A stretch of 27,984 nucleotides of DNA, from the IMG/VR virus record IMGVR_UViG_3300017770_000114, positions 1 through 27,984 of that record, one strand, 5' to 3'. The DNA is from a virus. How positions within the stretch are numbered: the first letter of the stretch is position 1; each line of letters starts with the position of its first letter. The translations under genes and the position numbers were made by a program. The notes below the pieces were generated by a model, which worked only from the letters and a program-made list of their open reading frames with translations, was not told the DNA's origin and searched no databases. Shown here piece after piece: positions 1 through 7,442 of this stretch.

Positions 1-31
1 ACTGCTTCTATTAAATAGAAAGTAAACTCGT

Positions 32-394
32 ATGTACGAGAAGATAACAAGTGATAACATAATAATGTTTGCTATCAAACATTATGACAATAGACAATGC
101 CATGGTGAAGAAGAATTTTTTGATGATATGAAAAGAATAAAATATATCAAAAGATTATTCAAGCGTTATCTAGATACAGGTGAATTAAAAGAACGTTTAC
201 TTTTAAATCATTTCATAGTCCTTAAAAATATGTTTGGTTCAGATGCTTCCATAACATTGCTCCTATTTAAATTAGAGAAAGAATATTGGTCTTTACTAAA
301 GACTTTTTTAGTCTTTCTAAATATGTTAAGGGAAGGTGAATTAACAGACATAGAAGTTAATGATACAATCCTTAATAAATTAAAGGAAATATAA
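32..394 (+). CDS. Conserved T4-like marine phage protein, DUF7207-like
   Basis: 120 residues, opening with MYEKITSDN and carrying a central segment (LLLNHFIVLKNMFG, about residues 56-69) followed by an EKEYWSLLKTFLVFLN stretch. From memory this pattern is typical of a small family carried by T4-like cyanophages and related marine phages (DUF7207-type); no function is known to me. It is soluble-looking, charged at the N-terminus and hydrophobic in the second half, with no signal peptide. The ATG at 32 follows an AT-rich leader with no strong Shine-Dalgarno. One base separates it from the next gene, so the two are probably co-transcribed. The family assignment is recall of sequence pattern and was not searched. 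Confidence 0.85.
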   Translation: MYEKITSDNIIMFAIKHYDNRQCHGEEEFFDDMKRIKYIKRLFKRYLDTGELKERLLLNHFIVLKNMFGSDASITLLLFKLEKEYWSLLKTFLVFLNMLREGELTDIEVNDTILNKLKEI

Positions 395-395
395 A

Positions 396-1010
396 ATGGG
401 AAGAGCAGTAGATTTATTTGTAACTTACAGATTTTTGAAGTTACTTACAATGCCATTTGAAAAACAAGATGCATACAAATTAGGTATCATCGATAAGAAT
501 GGTCACAGAATTAAAAAAGAAAAATCTACCAAACCAGCAGTAGAACTATCTACTACTGAATTAAAAAATTCATATACAATCCTACACAAATTAGTTTTCA
601 ATATCAAAAAGATTTTTGCAAAAGTGCCTGGTCTTAGATCGAAGGTTGGTACTTATGCGGCCGCATTATTCCTATTGAAAGATACATTTAAAGAAAGTGT
701 GGATGACCCAGATACCTTTGAAAGACAGTTTTTAAACTATCTAGAAGAACAAGGAATACAACTAGACGGGTCTATTTCTGAAGAAATCATAGGATTTGGC
801 GAACAACTTCCAAAAGGTAAGTATCGTCTAAAACAAGATATACTAAATAAACAAGAGGAAGAATTATCGGCAAAGAAAGGCGATATAGTTATTGCATTTG
901 ACGATGAGGCACCAGTAGATACTGTACTTGGTGTTGACATTTTTCCTGTTGTACATGAAAAAACACAAGAAAAAATATATATTAGTTTAGAGGATATAGA
1001 AAATGCCTAA
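396..1010 (+). CDS. Conserved marine T4-like phage protein, possible structural protein
   Basis: 204 residues beginning MGRAVDLFVTYRFLKLLTMPFEKQ. A basic, partly hydrophobic segment (IKKIFAKVPGLRSKVGTYAAALFLLKDTF, about residues 70-98) is followed by an acidic C-terminal half. I associate the N-terminal pattern with a conserved protein found beside the DUF7207-like gene in marine T4-like phages, but know no established function. It overlaps the next gene by 8 bases, which suggests translational coupling. A virion or assembly role is possible from the context of conserved phage genes but is not shown by the sequence. Confidence 0.85.
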   Translation: MGRAVDLFVTYRFLKLLTMPFEKQDAYKLGIIDKNGHRIKKEKSTKPAVELSTTELKNSYTILHKLVFNIKKIFAKVPGLRSKVGTYAAALFLLKDTFKESVDDPDTFERQFLNYLEEQGIQLDGSISEEIIGFGEQLPKGKYRLKQDILNKQEEELSAKKGDIVIAFDDEAPVDTVLGVDIFPVVHEKTQEKIYISLEDIENA

Positions 1011-1821
1011 GACGTTTACAGATATGAGAGAGAACAGAGCCGCTGATATGATTAAGTATTACGATGGTCAAAAAACTAATCGTACACTTATGTTAAAGTA
1101 TGATAGAAATCCAACTAAAGTTGCATCAGCTTTAAAACAAATGGGAAAAAGATTAAAACTTTCTTCAAAGACAAAAGGCAAAGATCAATTTGAAATCAAA
1201 GGCGATCTAAGAGATTTAAATATGTTTATGAGATACTTAAATACTAAAGGTATCGAACCAGATGTAAAATTAGAAGATGTACAAAAAGAAGACATGGACA
1301 AGTATTACAGTGACCCTAAAATGGGTATCGGTAAACCAAAAACTTACAATGTTAAAAAACAAAAATTTGATGAAGATGCACCAATGAATTCAGCAGGTGC
1401 TGGAAATGTAGCAGGTATTGGAGTTGGACCAGACGGTGAACCTGGTATGAAAAAAAAGAAAAAGAAAAACCCATACGATGGTCGAACAAAAGAAGCAAGA
1501 AAATTTTTTAATAGAATGACAGAAAGAAAATCTAAATTAGCAGCTAAAGTTTCAAAACAAGTAGAGAACTTTAATCACGAATATACTCTAGTAGAAAACA
1601 ATATTGATATGTTAAAAGATATTGTTAAAAAGAAACAAAACAAACCTGTTAAATTCAAAGACGGACAAATGAAAGTTGATCTATATACAGCATCAGCAAT
1701 TACGCAAGTTTACGATAAAGTTAATTCAGCAAACAAATCAAAAATTGACAAGATGGTAAACTCTAGAAAAGCAGACTTTTTAAAGATTTCAAATGCAGTC
1801 TTTAAAATGTTAAACAAATAG
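1003..1821 (+). CDS. Lysine-rich phage protein, unknown function
   Basis: 272 residues, very rich in lysine, with a clear poly-lysine run (MKKKKKKN, about residues 148-155) after a glycine-rich linker (AGAGNVAGIGVGPDGEPG). The N-terminal half (to about residue 110) and C-terminal half (from about 160) look like two helical basic domains joined by this flexible linker. No membrane segment or catalytic motif was recognised. The composition would suit a nucleic-acid-binding or internal virion protein, which is inference. It begins inside the end of the upstream gene and is followed 8 bases later by the DUF1353 gene, whose Shine-Dalgarno (GGAG) lies at about 1822-1825. Confidence 0.8.
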   Translation: MPKTFTDMRENRAADMIKYYDGQKTNRTLMLKYDRNPTKVASALKQMGKRLKLSSKTKGKDQFEIKGDLRDLNMFMRYLNTKGIEPDVKLEDVQKEDMDKYYSDPKMGIGKPKTYNVKKQKFDEDAPMNSAGAGNVAGIGVGPDGEPGMKKKKKKNPYDGRTKEARKFFNRMTERKSKLAAKVSKQVENFNHEYTLVENNIDMLKDIVKKKQNKPVKFKDGQMKVDLYTASAITQVYDKVNSANKSKIDKMVNSRKADFLKISNAVFKMLNK

Positions 1822-1829
1822 GAGTACTT

Positions 1830-2423
1830 ATGTTTGAATTAATTTTATCACTAGCAATTAAATTTTGGATGTGGACAGCAGTTATCACATTTATAATCAT
1901 AGGTTTTATTATCAATATGTTTGATAAAAAAATTGATGGCAGAGTAGGTTTTAAATACAAAGAATATCCAAGCATGAAACCAATAAGAATTGCAACAAAA
2001 GGTAAAGGTTTTTTTAGTGCAATTAAAATGTGGTTATTAGGTTCTAGACAATGGGAAATATCAGAGGATTTTGAATATCAAATAAACAAACAAACTTACG
2101 TTATTCCAAAAGGATTTAAATTTGATGGTGCTAGTATTCCAAAATTTTTTAGAAGTTTCTTATCACCAACAGGTGTATTACTATTAGGTGGACTTGTTCA
2201 TGATTATGCTTACAAGTATGCAGCTTTAAAACCAGGTGGAAGAGGTGCAAGAAACAAACCTTTATTACTACTAGATCAAAAAAGAGCAGATGAAATTTTT
2301 AGAGATATTAATATTGAAATTAATGGTTTCTTTTTATTAAACTATCTAGCATATTGGGGTTTAAGAGTTGGTGGTTTCCTTGCATGGAACGGACACAGAA
2401 AAGTAAACGCAAAGATCAAGTAA
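1830..2423 (+). CDS. DUF1353 family protein with N-terminal membrane anchor
   Basis: 197 residues. A hydrophobic segment at about residues 5-30 is followed by a basic linker and then the DUF1353 core: FEYQINKQTYVIPKGFKFDGASIP, a VHDYAY motif (about 127-132), and an acidic DQKRADEIFRDINIEING segment near the C-terminus. DUF1353 proteins are widespread in phages and bacteria and have no settled enzymatic role. The conserved DGASIP and HDYAY motifs suggest a small enzyme-like domain. GGAG at 1822-1825 supports the ATG at 1830. The next gene starts directly after this stop codon. The family call is from motif recognition. Confidence 0.85.
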   Translation: MFELILSLAIKFWMWTAVITFIIIGFIINMFDKKIDGRVGFKYKEYPSMKPIRIATKGKGFFSAIKMWLLGSRQWEISEDFEYQINKQTYVIPKGFKFDGASIPKFFRSFLSPTGVLLLGGLVHDYAYKYAALKPGGRGARNKPLLLLDQKRADEIFRDINIEINGFFLLNYLAYWGLRVGGFLAWNGHRKVNAKIK

Positions 2424-2717
2424 ATGAAATCATTTAAAGAGTACGGTTTAGATATTACTGTTGGTGGAAGAGGTGGTGCATATGGACTTATGGTTCCTCA
2501 AGCTGACTTGAGAACTGAACCTTTAAATGCTAATAAAACAACACCACTAGACAATGTATCTGCAAAACTAAACCCAAAAGATAGATTGGAATATCTTAAA
2601 TTGTTAAACAAAGCATTATCAATAATGCCTGCTTCACACAAACAAAAAGAGATTATCAAACAATTAAATGTTTATCGTGTGAAGGCCAAAGCTAAACCCT
2701 TGACAATACCCAAATAA
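2424..2717 (+). CDS. Small hypothetical protein
   Basis: 97 residues, not recognised. It opens MKSFKEYGLDITVGGRGG and ends in a lysine-rich tail. A glycine-rich N-terminus precedes a helical KLNPKDRLEYLKLLNKALS segment. The ATG follows the upstream TAA with no gap, so expression is probably by coupling, since no clear Shine-Dalgarno is present. Its last codons contain the -35 element of the next promoter (CCCTTGACA at 2697-2705), so the coding end and the promoter share sequence. Confidence 0.7.
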   Translation: MKSFKEYGLDITVGGRGGAYGLMVPQADLRTEPLNANKTTPLDNVSAKLNPKDRLEYLKLLNKALSIMPASHKQKEIIKQLNVYRVKAKAKPLTIPK

Positions 2718-2728
2718 TCTGTTACATT
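2700..2728 (+). promoter_or_regulatory. Sigma70-type promoter, leaderless, upstream of the 2735 gene
   Basis: TTGACA at 2700-2705, a 17-base spacer, and TACATT at 2723-2728. The -35 is preceded by AACCC, as in several other promoters of this window. The ATG at 2735 lies exactly 7 bases past the last -10 base, which is the expected +1. An inverted repeat, ATCTGTT (2717-2723) and AACAGAT (2730-2736), overlaps the -10 and the start codon and could be an operator. Confidence 0.75.
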
Positions 2729-2734
2729 AAACAG

Positions 2735-3325
2735 ATGAAACTCAAAGAATATGTTAAACAAGATTATGTTAATAATTTAGATTATTACAAAGACACTATT
2801 GGTTATGCAGATTTAGAACAACCTGGTTGGACAAGATTAAATAATGTTGAAATACCTGATATAGATTTTATCAAAAGTATTACAAATGATGAAAGATCAG
2901 ACGGACATAATGATGACAATGTTTACACATATGGTAGACATGACGAATTAGATTTATGGGGAAAGACAACTTTCCCTAATGTAAAATTTCAAGATTGCAG
3001 AGTACAACTGCAAAAGCCTGGTGACAAGGTTGACCCACATGTAGATACCTTAATAGGTCATATACAAAAATGGATTGATCGAGACCCAGCAATAGGAGAA
3101 TTAGAACATTCTATAGAGCATCCAAATGCTGATTTAAAAGCAGTAAGATACTTTATCGGAGTACAAGATCACATTCCTGGTCAAAATTTCATAATAAATA
3201 ATAAACAGTGGATATGGAAATCAGGTGATGTAATCTCGTTAAATGTTTGGCGTGGTCTACATTATACAGAAAACAAAAGTAATGTTGATCGATATATAAT
3301 TAAATTAACAGGAATAGAGGAGTAA
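2735..3325 (+). CDS. 2OG-Fe(II) dioxygenase-like protein
   Basis: 196 residues. A cupin-type 2-oxoglutarate/Fe(II) oxygenase signature is visible. H102-x-D104 (DPHVDT) and a distal H176 (WRGLHYTEN) would bind iron, and R186 ten residues later would bind 2-oxoglutarate. The KSGDVISLNVWRGLHY segment resembles aspartyl/asparaginyl beta-hydroxylase-like folds. The substrate is unknown; such enzymes hydroxylate proteins, nucleic acids or small molecules, and they are frequent in marine phages. It is first in its transcript, with a consensus promoter whose +1 falls on the ATG and no Shine-Dalgarno. The small membrane protein gene starts 5 bases after its stop codon. Confidence 0.75.
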   Translation: MKLKEYVKQDYVNNLDYYKDTIGYADLEQPGWTRLNNVEIPDIDFIKSITNDERSDGHNDDNVYTYGRHDELDLWGKTTFPNVKFQDCRVQLQKPGDKVDPHVDTLIGHIQKWIDRDPAIGELEHSIEHPNADLKAVRYFIGVQDHIPGQNFIINNKQWIWKSGDVISLNVWRGLHYTENKSNVDRYIIKLTGIEE

Positions 3326-3329
3326 AGAT

Positions 3330-3494
3330 ATGAAACAATGGATAACTAGCAGATTAAAGGAAAGAACTACAATAGATGGCGCAGTACTAATAGGCGCTGG
3401 AGTTGCGTTCTTAATTTTTAAACCAATTGCAGCTATCGTTGCATATGTTGCCATAGGATATGGCGCTTGGACTATTTGGAAGAAAGAGAAATAA
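3330..3494 (+). CDS. Small membrane protein, possible holin or lysis accessory
   Basis: 54 residues. A basic N-terminus (MKQWITSRLKERT) is followed by an almost continuous hydrophobic stretch (about residues 17-50, rich in A, G, V, I) and a basic tail KKEK. GAGG at 3317-3320 is a usable Shine-Dalgarno for the ATG at 3330. It sits immediately before the overlapping spanin genes, and the next ATG is 3 bases past its stop. Size, topology and position suit a holin or holin-associated protein, but a general small phage membrane protein is equally possible. Confidence 0.65.
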   Translation: MKQWITSRLKERTTIDGAVLIGAGVAFLIFKPIAAIVAYVAIGYGAWTIWKKEK

Positions 3495-3497
3495 ATA

Positions 3498-3968
3498 ATG
3501 TTTTCATCAATCAAAATTTTTATGATTGGCATAATCGCCACTGCTGTAATAGGTGGTGGCTTTTATGTAATGAAGTTGAGAAGTGATAATGCTATCCTAA
3601 AAGCAAATCAGATTAAACTTGAGGAAGCAGTACAAGATCAACAGGCAGTCATAGAACAACAAAAGGTAGACTTCAAAAAAATACTTGAAGCAAATAAAAA
3701 ATTAAACGAAACAAACAATATTCTAAAAGCAGAGTTTAAAGCTTTAGACGAAAGATTTAATAAAAAAGGCAGAGACTTTGGTAATCTTGCAATAAAGAGA
3801 ACTAAAGTAATTGAAAAAATAATTAACAAAGGGAGTGCGAATGCAAAGCGTTGCGTTGAAATAGCAATGGGTGCTCCTTTAACTGAAAAGGAAAAAAATG
3901 CTACTAAGAAGTCACAGATTAATTCTGAATGTCCTAGTCTCGCTAATCCTAGTTACGTCCCTTACTAG
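3498..3968 (+). CDS. Rz-like i-spanin (inner-membrane spanin)
   Basis: 156 residues. An N-terminal signal-anchor/TM segment (about residues 6-24, IFMIGIIATAVIGGGFYVM) is followed by a long charged coiled coil (about 28-95, rich in Q, E, K, N, L). This is the architecture of Rz-type i-spanins, which span the periplasm and work with an outer-membrane lipoprotein to fuse the membranes at the last step of lysis. The decisive context is that a lipoprotein gene with a clear lipobox starts inside its 3' end in another frame (3898-3968 overlap), the classical Rz/Rz1 arrangement. The C-terminal periplasmic part holds two cysteines that could form inter-subunit disulfides. The functional call rests on topology and gene arrangement, since spanins have little sequence conservation. 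Confidence 0.75.
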   Translation: MFSSIKIFMIGIIATAVIGGGFYVMKLRSDNAILKANQIKLEEAVQDQQAVIEQQKVDFKKILEANKKLNETNNILKAEFKALDERFNKKGRDFGNLAIKRTKVIEKIINKGSANAKRCVEIAMGAPLTEKEKNATKKSQINSECPSLANPSYVPY

Positions 3969-4281
3969 TTGTACAGGTGTAAAAAGATTAGATATATTTA
4001 AGACAGAGGTAAAGAGAGAACCACTTAATCTTCCAGCACCAGAACCTGTGCTGTTAGAAGATTTAAATTTTATTATTATTACTTCAGAAAATGCTGAAGA
4101 AGTATTTAAAAAATTAAAAAAAAAAAATATAGACCCTGTGTTATTTGGTCTCACAGATGATGACTATGAAACTCTTGCTAAAAACTTTGCACAAATAAGA
4201 GCATATATCATAAAACAAAATATAACTTTAGAACAATACAAAGAGTATTACGAATCCCAAACTGAGCAAAAAGATAAATAA
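3898..4281 (+). CDS. Rz1-like o-spanin lipoprotein
   Basis: 127 residues. A basic N-terminus (MLLRSHR), a hydrophobic signal core and the lipobox L22-T-S-C25 predict lipoprotein processing with lipidated Cys25. The mature part begins with a proline-containing linker (PLNLPAPEPVLLED), as in other o-spanins, and continues with an acidic, helical domain. It overlaps the i-spanin gene by 71 bases in a different frame; AAGGAA at about 3887-3892 can serve as Shine-Dalgarno. Similar small lipoproteins with a PLNLP/PEPV motif occur in marine T4-like phages. It would be anchored in the outer membrane and bind the i-spanin C-terminus. Confidence 0.75.
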   Translation: MLLRSHRLILNVLVSLILVTSLTSCTGVKRLDIFKTEVKREPLNLPAPEPVLLEDLNFIIITSENAEEVFKKLKKKNIDPVLFGLTDDDYETLAKNFAQIRAYIIKQNITLEQYKEYYESQTEQKDK

Positions 4282-4285
4282 TACC

Positions 4286-4729
4286 ATGAGTGACTTACAT
4301 ACCGATGTAGAAATCCTTAAAAAAGATATGAAAGATATGAAGTCTATTCATAGAAGGTTAGATAATGCTATAATTAAAATAACAGATGTATCATCATCTA
4401 TTAATAAAATGTTAGCAGTACACGAAGAAAAAATATCAGCCCAAGAAGATGCGGTCAAAGATACAAATTTTGTTGTAGAAGGTAGAAGACAAGAGTTTAA
4501 CGAAGACATAAAAGATATTCATTCAAGAATAACAAAAAACAACGAAGAAATTATAGCAAAGATGAATGAACAAGCATTAAAAAGAACTGAAGAATTAAAC
4601 CTTCTCAAAAGTGAAATGATGACTAAAGTTGGAACGTTAGAAAAATGGCGTTGGATGATTATTGGTGCATGTATTGTAATTGGATTTGCATTACACAAAA
4701 TGATGAACTTTCAATTGTTGATTAATTAA
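4286..4729 (+). CDS. Coiled-coil protein with C-terminal membrane anchor (XhlA-like topology)
   Basis: 147 residues. A long charged helical region (about 1-118) with heptad-like spacing ends in WRWMIIGACIVIGFALHKMM (about 120-140), a single C-terminal TM segment. This coiled coil plus tail-anchor topology resembles hemolysin XhlA-type, holin-associated proteins. Its position directly behind the spanin pair supports a lysis-related role, but no conserved catalytic motif exists. No clear Shine-Dalgarno precedes the ATG, and the start lies 4 bases after the o-spanin stop, which fits coupling. Confidence 0.7.
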   Translation: MSDLHTDVEILKKDMKDMKSIHRRLDNAIIKITDVSSSINKMLAVHEEKISAQEDAVKDTNFVVEGRRQEFNEDIKDIHSRITKNNEEIIAKMNEQALKRTEELNLLKSEMMTKVGTLEKWRWMIIGACIVIGFALHKMMNFQLLIN

Positions 4730-4749
4730 TATTATTTTTTTGCTATATT

Positions 4750-5796
4750 ATGGATAAAGCTTATTATAAAACCTTACAACCACTTATTGATAGTGGACAC
4801 TTAGAAGCTGCAATAAATGGTACATATAAATTTCCTGGTGGTGTTAATCTTTTCCCTGGCACTAGTTGCATGTTCGAATGTGCCTTTTGTGGAAGAAACT
4901 ACAATGCCAGACATCCCAACTATAACTATTTTTACGATACCCTTTTAGATCAAGACCCTAAAGATAATCCAAAAAGATATAATATTTCTGGTGGATTAGA
5001 ACCTCTTACATATAACGAAATAGATAGACTAGCAAAAGACCTAGTTGATAGAGGATTCATATCTAGACTAGTAACAAATGGTTACTTGTTAACAAAAAAG
5101 AATTTACAAAAGAAACCAAACCTATTAAGACTACACCATATACGAGTATCACTTTATGGTTATTCAAGACCACAAACCCTCTTGACAACTAGACATGAAA
5201 AGGCGTATGATGTAGTTAAACAAAATCTTACAGACTATAATAAATTAAATGATAAACCACCTTTACATATTAACCATGTCATACTACCAACAGACTTTGA
5301 AAACTTAGATAATATATTGAATTACATAGACGACATTGGAGGGGTAGATACTTTATCATTAAGAGAAGACTTTTCTTTTAAGTACCCGATTAGCGATAGA
5401 CAGCGACTACAGGACAAGCTTCTAGACTTCAATGAGAAGATAAATACTAGATCAATGAAAGTTGATTACGGATACGCTCTAGAGGGATTGTTAGAGGGAA
5501 GAGAAGTAGAACTTCTAAGAGTTAATTATAAACAATTAACAGATACACAATCACCTCAAGTAAGAATAGCGATAGACCCAAAGGGTGATATATATTCATA
5601 CTTTGAGGCAGCTTTTATTGATAGAAATAATTCAGAAAGGCATATCTTAGGAAATGTTATCAACTCATCAATTCAAGATGAACTTAAAAATCTAAAAAAA
5701 ATTAAACCAGAGGAAAATGATATTGAATTTTTCGATGCATTCAATCACGTTATAGAAGGTTACAAATGGATGAAATTACAAGAAACGAACCAGTAA
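4750..5796 (+). CDS. Radical SAM enzyme, DesII-like (amino-sugar lyase type)
   Basis: 348 residues. The [4Fe-4S]/SAM motif CxxxCxxC is C40-C44-C47 (SCMFECAFCGRNY), followed by a GGLEPL motif (GGE-like, SAM-binding), a TNGYLL strand and an SLYGY strand, as expected for a partial TIM barrel. The CMFECAFCGRN context and the following NARHPN resemble dTDP-4-amino-4,6-dideoxyglucose ammonia-lyase (DesII)-type enzymes as I remember them. The close partnership with a DegT-type aminotransferase, overlapping by 31 bases, strengthens that reading. DesII enzymes deaminate a 4-amino sugar by radical chemistry. No Shine-Dalgarno is obvious before the ATG at 4750. The radical SAM call is firm; the DesII-type substrate is inference. 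Confidence 0.8.
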   Translation: MDKAYYKTLQPLIDSGHLEAAINGTYKFPGGVNLFPGTSCMFECAFCGRNYNARHPNYNYFYDTLLDQDPKDNPKRYNISGGLEPLTYNEIDRLAKDLVDRGFISRLVTNGYLLTKKNLQKKPNLLRLHHIRVSLYGYSRPQTLLTTRHEKAYDVVKQNLTDYNKLNDKPPLHINHVILPTDFENLDNILNYIDDIGGVDTLSLREDFSFKYPISDRQRLQDKLLDFNEKINTRSMKVDYGYALEGLLEGREVELLRVNYKQLTDTQSPQVRIAIDPKGDIYSYFEAAFIDRNNSERHILGNVINSSIQDELKNLKKIKPEENDIEFFDAFNHVIEGYKWMKLQETNQ

Positions 5797-6407
5797 TAAA
5801 GTTTGAAAAAACAATCGCTGAATTTTTTGGAGCACCATATGGTGTTGCAGTTGATAGTTGTACAAATGGATTAGAACTTTGTTTTAGATTAGATCAACAA
5901 CAAAGAGGTAAGAAAGTTATCATTGCAAAAGTACCTCTTTACACATATGTTTCTATTCCTAATATGCTAGACAAGATTGATCAACAATGGAAATGGGAAG
6001 ATAACAAATGGATAGGATACTATAATCTAACAGATGAAATTATTGATGCAGCAGTATATTGGAAAAAAGGTGGTTATGTACCAGGCACAAAAATGGTTTT
6101 AAGTTTTCAAAGAACAAAACATTTATCCACAGACAGAGGTGGAATGATATTACTAGACAATGAAGAAGATGCATCTTTACTTAGAAAAATGGCATATGAC
6201 GGAAGAGCCAGAACAGATGTAGCATGGTGGAAACAAGAAATAGATGTAGTTGGGTATCATTACTATCTATCACCATCCAAAGCAGAATTGGGAATGAAAA
6301 ATTTTGAAGCAGTAAAAGACGCCCAAGTCAAAGAGAAAAATTGGGATTACTACAGAGATATAAGTAATTACCCTATATTCAAAACTAGAAAATTCGATTT
6401 AAAATAA
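5766..6407 (+). CDS. DegT/DnrJ/EryC1/StrS-type PLP aminotransferase, C-terminally short
   Basis: 213 residues. Sugar-aminotransferase landmarks appear in order: FEKTIAEFFGAPYGVAVDSCTNGLEL (start of the PLP fold, SGT-like loop), IIDAAVYW with D94 (the DAA motif that contacts the PLP ring nitrogen), and SFQRTKHLSTDRGGMI with K118 at the Schiff-base lysine position. YHYYLSPSKAELGMKNF matches the family segment just before the C-terminal domain. Typical members have about 370 residues, so roughly the last 150 are absent; the frame ends cleanly 3 bases before the next promoter. AGAAGG at 5754-5759 supports the ATG at 5766 inside the radical SAM gene. It may be a minimal enzyme, a partner subunit, or a catalytically altered form. 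Confidence 0.78.
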   Translation: MDEITRNEPVIKFEKTIAEFFGAPYGVAVDSCTNGLELCFRLDQQQRGKKVIIAKVPLYTYVSIPNMLDKIDQQWKWEDNKWIGYYNLTDEIIDAAVYWKKGGYVPGTKMVLSFQRTKHLSTDRGGMILLDNEEDASLLRKMAYDGRARTDVAWWKQEIDVVGYHYYLSPSKAELGMKNFEAVKDAQVKEKNWDYYRDISNYPIFKTRKFDLK

Positions 6408-6410
6408 CCC

Positions 6411-6439
6411 TTGACAATATCATGATTTAGGTGTATTAT
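6411..6439 (+). promoter_or_regulatory. Sigma70-type promoter, leaderless, for primase
   Basis: TTGACA at 6411-6416, a 17-base spacer, and TATTAT at 6434-6439, preceded by the shared AACCC. The primase ATG at 6447 lies 8 bases after the -10 end, on or next to the expected +1, with no room for a Shine-Dalgarno. The GGTGTATTAT context around the -10 is identical to that of the promoter at 22164. Confidence 0.85.
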
Positions 6440-6446
6440 CATCCTA

Positions 6447-7442
6447 ATGTACTTAGAACAAAAATATCTATTATTAGCATCACCACAATTAGGGCTCTTT
6501 AAGAAAAAGAGTAATACCCTATACAACTTTCGTTGTCCTTATTGTGGCGATAGTCAAAAACATAAAATGAAGGCAAGAGGATATTTCTTTGCCAAAGATA
6601 ATAGTCTTATTTACAAATGTCATAACTGTGGTGTAGGTGCAAACTTACCCAACTTCTTAAAAAAGTTAGACCCTAAATTATACAATGAATTTATGACAGA
6701 AAAGTTTAGGGAACAACCTGAACGATTTGCAGAGATCAAACTAAAAGAAGAAACTAAAAAATTATTAAAAGAAACTACATCTAAGTTAAGATCAGTTAAA
6801 AAAATATCACAACTTCCGATTGAACATTCGGCAAGAAAGTTTTGTGATATGCGAATGATTACTAATAACAAGCATTACTTAATTTATTACACTGATCAGT
6901 TTTATAAATTTATAAACACACTTGTTGAAAATAAGTTTCCTAGTATTGAAAAAGATCATCCTAGATTATTAATTCCTTTTTTTGATGAAAAAAATATTTT
7001 ATTTGCCATTCAAGGGCGGTCTCTAGGAAATGAGAGTCCTAAATATATCACTATCAAAATTAATGAGGACAAAGATAAACTCTACGGATTAGAACGAGTT
7101 GATTGGAACAAGACTGTTTATGTAGTAGAGGGGCCTCTAGATAGCCTATTTTTAGATAATGCAATTGCAACAGCTCAGTCTGATTTAAGAGTTGCAAACA
7201 AAGAGGTAGCAGTTTTGGTACCTGACAACGAACCACGAAATAAAGAAGTGGTAAAACAGATTGAGAAATATATAAATGAAAAATACAATGTTGTGATTTG
7301 GCCAAGTGATATAAAACAAAAAGATATAAATGAAATGATAATGTCTGGTAAAACTGAACGAGACATTAAAGATATTATTGCCCGTAATACATTTAATGGT
7401 TTACTTGCAAAAACAAAGCTTAGTCAATGGAAAAAGGTTTAA
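6447..7442 (+). CDS. DNA primase, T4 gp61-like (zinc finger + TOPRIM)
   Basis: 331 residues. An N-terminal zinc finger is formed by C30-x2-C33 (FRCPYCGDS) and C58-x2-C61 (YKCHNCGVG). A TOPRIM core follows with E228-G-P-x-D232 (VVEGPLDSLFL) and VLVPDNEPRN (D260). Size and domain order match the T4 gp61 family, which makes pentaribonucleotide primers for lagging-strand synthesis with the gp41-type helicase; neither the helicase nor polymerase genes are in this window. It is first in a transcript with a near-consensus promoter and apparently no 5' leader. Its last 16 bases overlap the next gene. Confidence 0.92.
   Translation: MYLEQKYLLLASPQLGLFKKKSNTLYNFRCPYCGDSQKHKMKARGYFFAKDNSLIYKCHNCGVGANLPNFLKKLDPKLYNEFMTEKFREQPERFAEIKLKEETKKLLKETTSKLRSVKKISQLPIEHSARKFCDMRMITNNKHYLIYYTDQFYKFINTLVENKFPSIEKDHPRLLIPFFDEKNILFAIQGRSLGNESPKYITIKINEDKDKLYGLERVDWNKTVYVVEGPLDSLFLDNAIATAQSDLRVANKEVAVLVPDNEPRNKEVVKQIEKYINEKYNVVIWPSDIKQKDINEMIMSGKTERDIKDIIARNTFNGLLAKTKLSQWKKV

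Noticed and set aside
3490-3497. AATAAATA resembling a late promoter just before the i-spanin ATG
   Set aside because: A start driven by it would fall inside the i-spanin coding region, past the ATG, and the first base departs from TATAAATA.
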